Source: Actinobacteria bacterium HGW-Actinobacteria-7
GTDB taxonomy: Bacteria; Actinomycetota; Coriobacteriia; Anaerosomatales; PHET01
Direction: 5' to 3'
NCBI GenBank assembly: GCA_002841275.1
Contig: PHET01000003.1
Location: 99,025 to 163,024 of the forward strand
Length of the DNA stretch: 64,000 bases
The position numbers and the translations under genes are program-made. Shown here in pieces: positions 1 through 6,956 of this stretch; position 1 is the stretch's first letter, and every line of letters starts with the position of its first letter. The notes below the pieces were generated by a model. It was not told where the DNA came from, searched no databases, and saw only the letters and a program-made list of their open reading frames with translations.

Positions 1-655
1 AGCCGTGCATCACGGCACCCAGTGCGATGCCGCCCACTACGTACGGCCAGACTTTGCCCACGATGTCGGCCACGTAGCCGCGCGCGTACGCGAATCGCTG
101 CGCCCATGTGAGCTCGACCGCATCGGACTCGCCCACTTTGATCTGGCGCACGTAGTCTTCGACTTGGTCCTCGAGATCGAGCTTGCCGATGACGATGCCA
201 CCAATGATGGCGACGGTCAGCCCGCTCACCAGATACAGCCCGGCGACCTTCCAGCCGAACAGCCCCAGAAGCAGTACGAGGGCGACCTCGTTGACCATGG
301 GACTCGCGATGAGAAACGAGAACGTCACGCCCAGCGGAACGCCGCTCTCGACGAAACCGATGAACAACGGCACGGCCGAGCAGGAGCAGAATGGCGTGAC
401 GACGCCCAGCAACGCCGCAAGCACGTTGCCGCCGTAGAGTCGCGAATGCGAGAGGAAGCCGCGGGTCTTCTCGGGAGGGAAGAACGAGCGGATCACCGCG
501 ACCGCGAAGACGATGACCACAAGCATCGCGAGGATCTTGGGCACGTCGTAGAGGAAGAAGTCGACCGATGCGCCCAGTTTGGATGCGGGGTCGAGGCCGA
601 GCAGGTCATAGGTCAGTCGGTCTGCGACCCACTGGAACGGATAGAAGATGTCCAC
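1..655 (-). CDS. Permease of the YraQ/ArsP-like family (partial, C-terminus beyond window)
   Basis: Reading the minus strand from GTG 655 gives an uninterrupted, strongly hydrophobic protein of at least 218 residues that leaves the window at base 1. A segment reading CSCSAVPLFIGF followed by SGVPLGVTFSFLIASPMVNE is typical of the YraQ/ArsP permease family, integral membrane proteins linked to efflux of organoarsenicals or related thiol-reactive compounds. The start is set by the stop of the thioredoxin-like gene, which ends 6 bases upstream, so the two are almost certainly cotranscribed from the arsR promoter. The family call is good. The substrate is inferred only from the ArsR neighbour. 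Confidence 0.8.
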   Translation of the reverse strand, partial: MDIFYPFQWVADRLTYDLLGLDPASKLGASVDFFLYDVPKILAMLVVIVFAVAVIRSFFPPEKTRGFLSHSRLYGGNVLAALLGVVTPFCSCSAVPLFIGFVESGVPLGVTFSFLIASPMVNEVALVLLLGLFGWKVAGLYLVSGLTVAIIGGIVIGKLDLEDQVEDYVRQIKVGESDAVELTWAQRFAYARGYVADIVGKVWPYVVGGIALGAVMHG

Positions 656-661
656 GATGGT

Positions 662-901
662 CTACTGGTCCCGGGTGAGTATGGTGACGACTTCACCGTA
701 GGTGGGGACGCGTCCAGCGAGGCGGAGTTGCTCATCGACCACGAGGGCCGGAGTGGACATGACGCCGTAGCCCATGATCTCGCCCATGTCGGTGACTTTC
801 ACGACCTGCGCGTCGAGCACGAGGTCTGCCACGACCTGCTTGGCGACCTGCTCGAGCTTCTGGCAGTTCGCGCAACCGGAACCCAGTACCTTGATGATCA
901 T
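662..901 (-). CDS. Thioredoxin-like redox-active disulfide protein
   Basis: A 79-residue protein beginning MIIKVLGSGCANCQKL, with a CxxC (Cys10-Cys13) at the end of the first strand and a TPALVVDEQL segment supplying the cis-proline of a thioredoxin fold. This is the 'redox-active disulfide protein 2' family, which commonly lies beside YraQ/ArsP permeases. The start is supported by AAAGGACG six bases upstream of ATG. It sits 21 bases downstream of arsR and 6 bases upstream of the permease. A role in delivering or reducing the permease substrate is inference from this pairing. Confidence 0.87.
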   Translation of the reverse strand: MIIKVLGSGCANCQKLEQVAKQVVADLVLDAQVVKVTDMGEIMGYGVMSTPALVVDEQLRLAGRVPTYGEVVTILTRDQ

Positions 902-922
902 CGTGCGTCCTTTCGCTTGAGG

Positions 923-1255
923 TCAGAGCCGATCGAGTTCGTCCGATACACGACGCAGCTCGTCGCGGCGTAGCGTGTAATACATCCAGAGCCCGTCCTT
1001 GCGTGCGTCGATCAGTCCTGCGTCGCGCAGCACATTCATGTGGTGTGAGATGGTCGAGGGCGCGAGGTCGAGCCGCTCGGCGAGTTTGCACGCACACACC
1101 TCTGCGGGGCCGCAACACGTCTTGCCGGACTGTGGCGTCGAGTCGCCTAGGATGCGCAGGATCTCCCGGCGGTGGCCCGATGCGAGCGCCTTGAACGCAG
1201 CGTCGAGCCCCCGGTCTGCGGCAACCGATGCGACTGGCCCGTTAGTGTTTGGCAT
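923..1255 (-). CDS. arsR: ArsR-family metal(loid)-responsive repressor
   Basis: A 110-residue winged-helix protein. The segment VCACKLAERLDLAPSTISHH contains the Cys-x-Cys motif in the position used by classical ArsR proteins (ELCVCDL) to bind As(III)/Sb(III), followed by the recognition helix; a second cysteine cluster (TCCGP) lies just before. An upstream in-frame ATG at 1270 exists, but GGGAG six bases before ATG 1255 favours the shorter form. It is the first gene of the arsR-trx-permease unit and probably represses its own promoter through the palindrome at 1276-1291. The same palindrome occurs before the MFS gene at 6957. Confidence 0.9.
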   Translation of the reverse strand: MPNTNGPVASVAADRGLDAAFKALASGHRREILRILGDSTPQSGKTCCGPAEVCACKLAERLDLAPSTISHHMNVLRDAGLIDARKDGLWMYYTLRRDELRRVSDELDRL

Positions 1256-1275
1256 GTGACACTCCCGCATAGTAG

Positions 1276-1291
1276 TTCGATGATTATCGAA
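1276..1291. promoter_or_regulatory. ArsR-type operator in the arsR promoter
   Basis: The palindrome TTCGATGATTATCGAA has TTCGAT/ATCGAA half-sites, like known ArsR operators. On the minus strand a TATACT hexamer (1296-1291) directly abuts it, so a bound repressor would overlap the -10 region. The start of arsR lies about 20 bases downstream. Confidence 0.78.
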
Positions 1292-1381
1292 GTATAGCAG
1301 GATGGGGAAGTACTGCTAGGTGTGAATTTCACTGCCGAGGAGACATGTGGGCCGCCAAGGCACTGCGAGAGAGGCACTCCG

Positions 1382-2773
1382 ATGCCGGTAGCACAGGTAC
1401 CTGCCAACTCAGTTCTTCCATCGGGCGCGCGGATCATCATCATTGTGTCGAGCGGACCGTCGGCGCTTGCCCCCGGCGCCTACGTGGTGATGCCCGAGCT
1501 GCTGGGCAAGTCGCAAGGCAAGGCCCTCGCGCAGTTGCAGGAAGAGGGTCTCTCGGCCCAGGTGTTCAACGACTACAGCGACGCCTACAAGCGCGGCGAC
1601 GTGATCGGCCAACTTCCCGCGGGTGGTGTAGGTGTTCCGGCCGGTGCCGAGGTGGTGCTGCTGATCTCGAGCGGGAAGGCGTCCACCCCTTCTCACGAGC
1701 AGATGCTCCCCGACGTGATCGGTCAGCATGAGGCCCAGGCGGTCTCGACGCTGCAGGGCGCGGGATTCTCTCCGCAGATCGTTCGTCGCCCGAGTGCGAC
1801 CGTTCCCGCCGGTGTGGTGGAGGAGCAGTTGCCCAGCAGAGGCTCTCTGGCGTCCACCTCGGCCAAGAAGGGTACCCCGTGGTGGGTGTGGGCGCTCCTG
1901 GCCGCTGTTCTGGTCGTGGCGGGTCTGGTGGCGGCTTTCGCGCTGGGCGGTTCAAAGACCGTTATGGTTCCGGACCTGGTGGGGTTGACGCAGGCCGAGG
2001 CGGTCAAGGTCCTCGAAGCAGCAGGCCTTGGCGTCACGGTCGTTGCGGCGCCCGAGGGAGACCCTGGCGTGGTGACCTCACAGGATCCTGCAGCGGGTAG
2101 CGAGGTCGGCAAGAGTTCGGTGGTGCAGATCGCTGTCTTCCAGGGAACCGAGTTGACCGCGGTGCCTGACGTGCGCGGCAAGAACCAGTCTGAAGCGACA
2201 CGGGCCTTGCAGGACGCGGGGTTCGAAGTGCGCGTCACGCGCAAGGACAGCGCATTTGTCGACAAGGGCCTCGTGATCGAGCAAGACCCTGCAGGCGGCG
2301 ATGGTGCACCGCAGGGGTCGACCGTGAGCATCGTCATCTCCAGCGGGCCGGCGCAGAACAACGTGAGCGTCCCCGACGTCGAAGGTCTCACGCGCGCAGA
2401 CGCCCAGTCGATGCTTCTGAACCTCGGTCTGAAGGTCGTGGTCGCCGAGAACCCAAGCACCGAAGTGGCTACCGACGTCGTGATCGCGCAACTGCCGGCG
2501 GCGGGGGACTCCGTTGCGCCGGGTACGAGCATCGGCATCGTCGTCTCGACCGGACCTCCGACCACGGTCGACCAGGTGCCGACCCCGGACGTAGTGGGGA
2601 TCACGCTGGCCGATGCTCAGCAGGTCATCAGCGACGCGGGGCTGGAGGCGATTCCGGTCGTCTCGGTGGGAAGCGGCAAGCCGGCCAACCAAGTGGTCGC
2701 CCAGACGCCGGCCGCCGGAGTCCAGACACAGGTGGGCAGCAAGGTCGTGCTGTTCTACTCGTCGGGCCCCTAG
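1382..2773 (+). CDS. PASTA-repeat membrane protein without a kinase domain
   Basis: A 463-residue protein made of repeated PASTA modules, each with a (V/L)PD(V/L)xG start, a helix and a GxxVxxxxSSGP end. Two lie before a single transmembrane segment (about residues 167-188, WWVWALLAAVLVVAGL) and four after it (starting near residues 196, 263, 335 and 405). PASTA domains normally bind muropeptides or beta-lactams outside the cell, usually on Ser/Thr kinases or penicillin-binding proteins; no kinase or transpeptidase is present here. The start at ATG 1382 has GAGAGG upstream, whereas a GTG at 1322 lacks a good ribosome site. The first residues resemble the tail of another PASTA repeat. Function is unknown; a cell-wall sensing or scaffold role is inference. 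Confidence 0.85.
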   Translation: MPVAQVPANSVLPSGARIIIIVSSGPSALAPGAYVVMPELLGKSQGKALAQLQEEGLSAQVFNDYSDAYKRGDVIGQLPAGGVGVPAGAEVVLLISSGKASTPSHEQMLPDVIGQHEAQAVSTLQGAGFSPQIVRRPSATVPAGVVEEQLPSRGSLASTSAKKGTPWWVWALLAAVLVVAGLVAAFALGGSKTVMVPDLVGLTQAEAVKVLEAAGLGVTVVAAPEGDPGVVTSQDPAAGSEVGKSSVVQIAVFQGTELTAVPDVRGKNQSEATRALQDAGFEVRVTRKDSAFVDKGLVIEQDPAGGDGAPQGSTVSIVISSGPAQNNVSVPDVEGLTRADAQSMLLNLGLKVVVAENPSTEVATDVVIAQLPAAGDSVAPGTSIGIVVSTGPPTTVDQVPTPDVVGITLADAQQVISDAGLEAIPVVSVGSGKPANQVVAQTPAAGVQTQVGSKVVLFYSSGP

Positions 2774-2809
2774 TCCAGCCAGGCTGACGTGAAGCCTGCG
2801 AATGGGCGT

Positions 2810-2838
2810 TTGACCCGACCGGAACGACTCGCTACCAT
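2810..2838 (+). promoter_or_regulatory. Promoter of tRNA-Phe
   Basis: TTGACC (2810-2815), a 17-base spacer and TACCAT (2833-2838) form a sigma-70-type promoter ending 17 bases before the mature tRNA 5' end. Confidence 0.65.
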
Positions 2839-2855
2839 ACAACGGCACCACCCAT

Positions 2856-2931
2856 GGCCAGGTAGCTCAGTTGGTAGAGCAGGGGACTGAAAATTCCCGT
2901 GTCGGCGGTTCAAGTCCGTCTCTGGCCACCA
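2856..2931 (+). tRNA. tRNA-Phe (GAA)
   Basis: A 76-base cloverleaf with CCA encoded. The acceptor stem pairs GGCCAGG with TCTGGCC (one G-U), the anticodon loop CTGAAAA carries GAA at 2889-2891, and the T arm contains GGTTCAAGTCC. A terminator hairpin follows at once. Confidence 0.97.
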
Positions 2932-2942
2932 TAGAACTGATT

Positions 2943-2976
2943 GAAGCCTCGGTCGATTTGACCGGGGCTTCTTCTC
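2943..2976 (+). terminator. Intrinsic terminator after tRNA-Phe
   Basis: The arms GAAGCCTCGGTC (2943-2954) and GACCGGGGCTTC (2960-2971) pair over 12 positions with one wobble, and a pyrimidine-rich run (TTCTCTTTCC) follows. Confidence 0.8.
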
Positions 2977-3009
2977 TTTCCTGCTGCCGAAGATGTCTTG
3001 CGCAGGGTG

Positions 3010-3053
3010 TTGACACATCTGAACATCACGTGTCAGAATTACCTGACGGGTAA
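3010..3053 (+). promoter_or_regulatory. Promoter and candidate operators of the second ArsR operon
   Basis: TTGACA (3010-3015), an 18-base spacer and CAGAAT (3034-3039) give a plausible promoter. Overlapping it is an inverted repeat TGACAC (3011-3016) / GTGTCA (3030-3035), and a second, TTACC-TGACG-GGTAA (3039-3053), lies next to the AAAGGAGAG ribosome site. Both differ from the 16-bp palindrome at 1276 and 6926, so this operon appears to answer to a different repressor, probably its own first gene. Confidence 0.5.
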
Positions 3054-3062
3054 AGGAGAGAT

Positions 3063-3398
3063 ATGACGGACGATCGAACAGGCGACCAGTTGCTCCAGAT
3101 GCTGAGCGCACTTGCGAACCCTCATCGGCTGCGGATTCTTGCGGCCCTGAGAGCTCGCGAGAGCTATGTCAGCGAGTTGGCTCGGGAGCTTGGGATCGGA
3201 CGTCCGCTTCTCCACATGCACCTGCAAGTACTGGAGAAAGCGGGACTCGTGGTTGGACGCCACGAGATCTCGGAAGACGGAAAGGCACTTCGCTTCTTCA
3301 GCGTGGCGGACTTCGACGAGCACCTGACGCCAGAGCGCATCACGGACGCGACGAAGACTCTCAGCGCAGAGAGCGAAACACAAGGAAGGAGTAAGTAA
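3063..3398 (+). CDS. ArsR-family winged-helix transcriptional regulator
   Basis: A 111-residue protein with the ArsR-fold core: SALANPHRLRILAAL leading into a helix-turn-helix (YVSELARELGIGRPLLHMHL) and wing (AGLVVGRHEISEDG). It lacks the Cys-x-Cys metal motif of the ArsR at 923, so it may sense something other than a metalloid. AAAGGAGAG lies just before the ATG. Its stop codon overlaps the next ATG by one base, and four small membrane-protein genes follow, which it may autoregulate. Confidence 0.88.
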   Translation: MTDDRTGDQLLQMLSALANPHRLRILAALRARESYVSELARELGIGRPLLHMHLQVLEKAGLVVGRHEISEDGKALRFFSVADFDEHLTPERITDATKTLSAESETQGRSK

Positions 3399-3667
3399 TG
3401 GAATGGCTTGATGGATCTCTGGGGTTCGTTGTTGTGATTCTCGTGTTCTTCGCTGTCGCCTCGCTCGGTCTGCCCTCGTATCGGCGTCAGCAGATCAAGA
3501 TGGCGGAGATAAAGGCGAGCAGCGGTGAGCAGTTCAAAGAGCTCAACGCCGAGTACCTCCAGCTCGCGCAGGAGACTCGCGAGGCGCAAGCGAACATGCA
3601 GACCGATCTAGCGGCAATCCGCGCGTCGGTCGAGTCTATGGAGAAGATGATGAGCGATGTCGGATAA
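3398..3667 (+). CDS. Small membrane protein with coiled-coil tail
   Basis: An 89-residue protein with one N-terminal transmembrane segment (about residues 8-26, LGFVVVILVFFAVASLGL) and a charged helical tail (residues 32-85) with heptad-like spacing. No family was recognised. Its ATG overlaps the regulator's stop codon, and its own end overlaps the start of the DUF4386 gene by 11 bases, so translation of the three is probably coupled. Confidence 0.75.
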   Translation: MEWLDGSLGFVVVILVFFAVASLGLPSYRRQQIKMAEIKASSGEQFKELNAEYLQLAQETREAQANMQTDLAAIRASVESMEKMMSDVG

Positions 3668-4382
3668 GAGAACCGCGCGTGAAATCAGCGACCGCAAGGC
3701 CGCAACGGTCATTGGCGTGCTCTACATCATCGGCACCCTTGCGGGCATTGCGGCCGCGGTCGTAATGCCTTCGATGTCTGGCCCGGACGTTCTCGCGAAC
3801 ATTGCCGCCCATCGCACAGCTGCGGTCGCCGGCACACTGCTCATCCTTACGATGGGATTTGCACTCTCGGCACTTTCCGCGGTCTTCTATCCGGTCGGCC
3901 GCCGCTACAGTGAAGTGCTTTCGATGGGCTATGTGATCTTCCGCGGCGCGCTTGAGGGAATGCTGTACGTCGTCGGCGCATTGATTCTGCTGCTGCTTGT
4001 CGCGTTGAGTGCAACACCCTCCGCCGCATCTCCGGTGGCGGCCGCGCTGCAATCTGCGTACGGGGTGATATGGGATCAGCTGCTCGCACTACCGTTCCTC
4101 ATCGGCGCGAGCATGTTCTACTGGGTGCTTTTCCGCGCGCGGCTTGTGCCTGGATGGATTACCGTTTGGGGTTTGGTTGGAGCCGTGCTCTACCTCGCGG
4201 CGCCTCTCGCGCGCATGGCCGGTCTCAACCTCGACATTCTCATGGCCCCGCTTGCGCTGCAGGAAATGGTTCTTGCGGTATGGCTCATCGTCAAGGGCTT
4301 CAGCCCGGATGCGCTCACTTCCGTGGATCGCCAGCTGCAGGCAGCCCCGCGGCAGCTCGACGCCAGCTGGGTGGTCGTGTGA
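3657..4382 (+). CDS. DUF4386 family membrane protein
   Basis: A 241-residue protein with about six transmembrane segments. The opening (RKAATVIGVLYIIGTLAGI) and the middle (GALEGMLYVVGALILLLL, LPFLIGASMFYWVLFRARLVPGW) match the general DUF4386 pattern, a family of unknown function that often follows small ArsR/PadR-type regulators. It is translated from within the end of the preceding coiled-coil gene and overlaps the next start by one base. Function unknown. Confidence 0.78.
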   Translation: MSDKRTAREISDRKAATVIGVLYIIGTLAGIAAAVVMPSMSGPDVLANIAAHRTAAVAGTLLILTMGFALSALSAVFYPVGRRYSEVLSMGYVIFRGALEGMLYVVGALILLLLVALSATPSAASPVAAALQSAYGVIWDQLLALPFLIGASMFYWVLFRARLVPGWITVWGLVGAVLYLAAPLARMAGLNLDILMAPLALQEMVLAVWLIVKGFSPDALTSVDRQLQAAPRQLDASWVVV

Positions 4383-4555
4383 TGGACAGCCCATTCTTCG
4401 TCCCGATCGCGGCGATGCTCACGGGGCTCGGCACGTGGGTCGCCTACCTGATCGCTCGTGCTGCTAGCGCCACCGTGAAGGGCTGGCCGTCGCAGGTTCC
4501 TGCGGGACTGGCCCTCGCAGCTGGCGGCCTGATCGCCTTCTCGGCCTACGCTTGA
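4382..4555 (+). CDS. 57-residue two-helix membrane protein
   Basis: An ATG overlapping the DUF4386 stop (TGATG) opens a 57-codon gene, MDSPFFVPIAAMLTGLGTWV and onward, with two hydrophobic helices around residues 6-25 and 36-55. Translational coupling to its neighbour and consistent hydrophobicity support a real gene; no family was recognised. Confidence 0.6.
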   Translation: MDSPFFVPIAAMLTGLGTWVAYLIARAASATVKGWPSQVPAGLALAAGGLIAFSAYA

Positions 4556-4576
4556 TTCAAGGCTGAAGGGCCGGCC

Positions 4577-4717
4577 GTGGGCCAGGTCGTTCGGCTCGGA
4601 TTGTTGCTTGTGCTAGCGGCGTTCGCCTACTGGAAGATCGGAAACCTGCCCGCGCTCGTGCTGTTGATCGCGGCACTCGTTCCAGGCGTCCTGACCGTTA
4701 TTGCGTACGTGGGGTAG
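4577..4717 (+). CDS. 46-residue membrane protein
   Basis: GTG 4577, preceded by GAAGGG, opens a 46-codon frame (MGQVVRLGLLLVLAAFAYWK...) with two hydrophobic segments separated by a short charged turn (YWKIGNLP). It starts 21 bases after the previous gene and appears to be the last member of the ArsR-led operon; a strong hairpin follows at 4839. Size makes the call tentative. Confidence 0.5.
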   Translation: MGQVVRLGLLLVLAAFAYWKIGNLPALVLLIAALVPGVLTVIAYVG

Positions 4718-4838
4718 TGGGCCTACGGCTCGCGGGAAGAGGGAAGTGACTGGCATGTCTTCGAAGATCACGGATCGCCTGGTAGGGTGCGGCCGTCATT
4801 GGCAGCAACGCCACCGTCGGTCTCGATAGATGCATACA

Positions 4839-4867
4839 AGGACCCCGTCAACGTGTGACGGGGTCCT
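4839..4867. terminator. 12-bp perfect hairpin, probable terminator
   Basis: AGGACCCCGTCA (4839-4850) and TGACGGGGTCCT (4856-4867) pair perfectly around a 5-base loop. There is no good U-tract, so it may be a weak terminator or an RNA-stabilising end for the upstream operon. The 120 bases before it hold no gene. Confidence 0.6.
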
Positions 4868-4953
4868 GAGTCCAAACGATCCGCTGTTCAGCCTCTCCGG
4901 CAACGGGCACAATGGGGTAGCGGCCTTGCTCGTTCACCCCATGGAGTCTCGCG

Positions 4954-6828
4954 ATGACCACTGCCCTGGATATGCGTACGATCTTTCTGTCTGGTGCTGT
5001 GCTGATAGCGCTGACGGCGGCTGTGATTGTCCCCCTGTGGACGCGGAATCGTGTTCGCTCTCCGGAAATCGGATTCTGGCTCGTCGCGTACGTCATGCGC
5101 CTTGTGGGAATTCTGCTGATCGGCGCCCGGGGCGCGATTCCTGATCTTCTGTCCATCATGCTGGCGAACGCTCTTGTGCTGGGAAGCGGTCTGATTCTGT
5201 ATCTCGGGCTTGAACGCTACCTCGGCAAGCGTGGGTCGCAAGCGCACAACTACGTGGTGTTCGCGGCCTTTCTGGGTGTCCATGCGTACTTCACGTACGT
5301 GCATCCAGACCTGCTGGTTCGCAACATCAACTCGGCAGTAGTGATCACGTTCATCGTGTTGCAGGCAGCGTGGCTCACGCTCTTTCGGGTGGAGCCTGCG
5401 CAGCGGCCCGCGACAAGGGCCGTGGGTGTCACCTTTCTGGCCTACGCCGCGCTGTACACGGTGCGGGTCTTTGGGGACCTGAGTGGGCCTACCTCCAGCC
5501 AGCTACTTCAGTCGGGCCCCTTCGACGCGACCATCACTCTCATTGATATGACGCTCTGGGTGGCACTGACCTTCGCGCTGTTCCTGATGGTGAACCGTCG
5601 TCTCTTCGGTGAACTCGAGCAGGACATCCGAGAGCGGATGGCTGCTGAGAATGCGCTGAAGTTGAGCGAAGCGAAGTTCTCCAACGCCTTTCACACGTCA
5701 CCCGATGCGGTCAACATCAACCGGCTCTCCGACGGGCTATACCTCGACGTCAATGAGGGCTTCACGATGCTGACCGGATTCACCGCGGAAGACGTCGCCG
5801 CGAGGACATCGGCGGATATTCACATCTGGAACGATTCGGCGGATCGCGACCGCCTGGTGGCCGGTCTGCGCGCCAACGGAGTGGTCAACAACTTGGAAGC
5901 GGTGTTTCGACGCAAGGACGGGAGTCTGACCACTGCACTGATGTCGGCCCGGGTGATCGATGTTGATGGGGAGCGATGCATTCTCTCGGTCACCCGGGAC
6001 ATCTCGGATCGCAAGCGCGCCGAAGATGAGATTCGGCATCTGAATGCCGAGTTGGAACAGCGCGTTCAAGAACGCACCGAGGAGCTTACCGCGACCAACG
6101 AGGAGCTTCTGGACGCGAACAACCGACTGGAAGAGGCGACGCGCGCCAAGAGCGTCTTTCTTGCGTCGATGAGCCACGAGCTGCGCACCCCGCTCAACTC
6201 CATCATCGGCTTTTCGGACATCCTCGCCAGGGGACTCGCGGGCGAGCTCGCACCCGAGCAGCAGAAGCAGACGAAGATGATCAACACATCGGGCAAGCAC
6301 CTGCTCTTGCTCGTGAACGAGGTCCTCGATCTCTCAGCAATCGAGGCCGGGCAGATGAGGATCGAATATGCGCCGGTGGATACCGTCGGTGTCGTACGCA
6401 CGGTCGCAGAGTCTCTCATGCCGCTCGCGGACAAGAAGAAGCTGGAACTGTCTTGGCAGGTGCATCCGGAGGCGTCTTCGCTCGTGTCCGATCACACGCG
6501 GCTTGAGCAGATACTCTTCAATCTGCTGGGCAACGCCATCAAGTTCACGGAAGTCGGCTCGATTCGGCTCGAGGTCCGACGTGCTGCGGACGACGTGGTG
6601 TTTGCGCTCTCGGACACGGGACGCGGCATCTCGGCGGAGCATCTGGTGCGGATATTCGACGAGTTCTACCAAGTCGAGCGTCAGGATGTTGCGAAGTCCG
6701 ACGGTACCGGGCTTGGGCTGACCGTCTCAAAGCGGCTCGTCGAGATGTTGGGCGGTACGATCGAGGCCCAGAGCGAGTTGGGCGTCGGTTCAACGTTCAC
6801 GGTGCGTCTTCCTGTCGCAGGCCTCTGA
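4954..6828 (+). CDS. Membrane PAS sensor histidine kinase
   Basis: A 624-residue protein. Residues 1-215 hold about seven hydrophobic segments forming an integral sensor. A PAS domain follows (about 235-352, LKLSEAKFSNAFHTSPDAV), then a coiled coil (355-395). The HisKA domain has the phospho-acceptor His408 in SMSHELRTPLNSIIGF. The ATPase domain shows N box NLLGNAIKF (about 522), G1 DTGRGIS (554) and G2 GTGLGL (584). GGAG lies 7 bases before the ATG. No response regulator is adjacent, so it is an orphan kinase; the nearest receiver protein is the LytTR regulator at 35558. Signal unknown. Confidence 0.92.
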   Translation: MTTALDMRTIFLSGAVLIALTAAVIVPLWTRNRVRSPEIGFWLVAYVMRLVGILLIGARGAIPDLLSIMLANALVLGSGLILYLGLERYLGKRGSQAHNYVVFAAFLGVHAYFTYVHPDLLVRNINSAVVITFIVLQAAWLTLFRVEPAQRPATRAVGVTFLAYAALYTVRVFGDLSGPTSSQLLQSGPFDATITLIDMTLWVALTFALFLMVNRRLFGELEQDIRERMAAENALKLSEAKFSNAFHTSPDAVNINRLSDGLYLDVNEGFTMLTGFTAEDVAARTSADIHIWNDSADRDRLVAGLRANGVVNNLEAVFRRKDGSLTTALMSARVIDVDGERCILSVTRDISDRKRAEDEIRHLNAELEQRVQERTEELTATNEELLDANNRLEEATRAKSVFLASMSHELRTPLNSIIGFSDILARGLAGELAPEQQKQTKMINTSGKHLLLLVNEVLDLSAIEAGQMRIEYAPVDTVGVVRTVAESLMPLADKKKLELSWQVHPEASSLVSDHTRLEQILFNLLGNAIKFTEVGSIRLEVRRAADDVVFALSDTGRGISAEHLVRIFDEFYQVERQDVAKSDGTGLGLTVSKRLVEMLGGTIEAQSELGVGSTFTVRLPVAGL

Positions 6829-6881
6829 AGTCCGGCGAGCGATGGCCGGCAAGCTGATGCCGCCGAACCAGCGGATCGAAC

Positions 6882-6910
6882 TTGACTGTGGATACCCGTA
6901 GGGGTAATCA
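6882..6910 (+). promoter_or_regulatory. Promoter of the MFS/selenoprotein operon
   Basis: TTGACT (6882-6887), a 17-base spacer and TAATCA (6905-6910) lie directly upstream of the operator palindrome and 46 bases before the MFS start codon. Confidence 0.65.
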
Positions 6911-6925
6911 TGGGCTTCCAACTAG

Positions 6926-6941
6926 TTCGACGATTTTCGAA
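6926..6941. promoter_or_regulatory. ArsR-type operator before the MFS gene
   Basis: TTCGACGATTTTCGAA matches the arsR operator at 1276-1291 in 14 of 16 bases, and the flanking TAG before and GTA after are also shared. It sits just downstream of the -10 box, where a repressor would block initiation. This ties the MFS operon to the arsR operon. Confidence 0.75.
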
Positions 6942-6956
6942 GTAAAGGAAGCCCGC

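Noticed and set aside
5..973. A 322-codon plus-strand frame across the arsR-trx-permease region
   Set aside because: It is antisense to three recognised genes and is Asp/His/Glu-rich without any domain.
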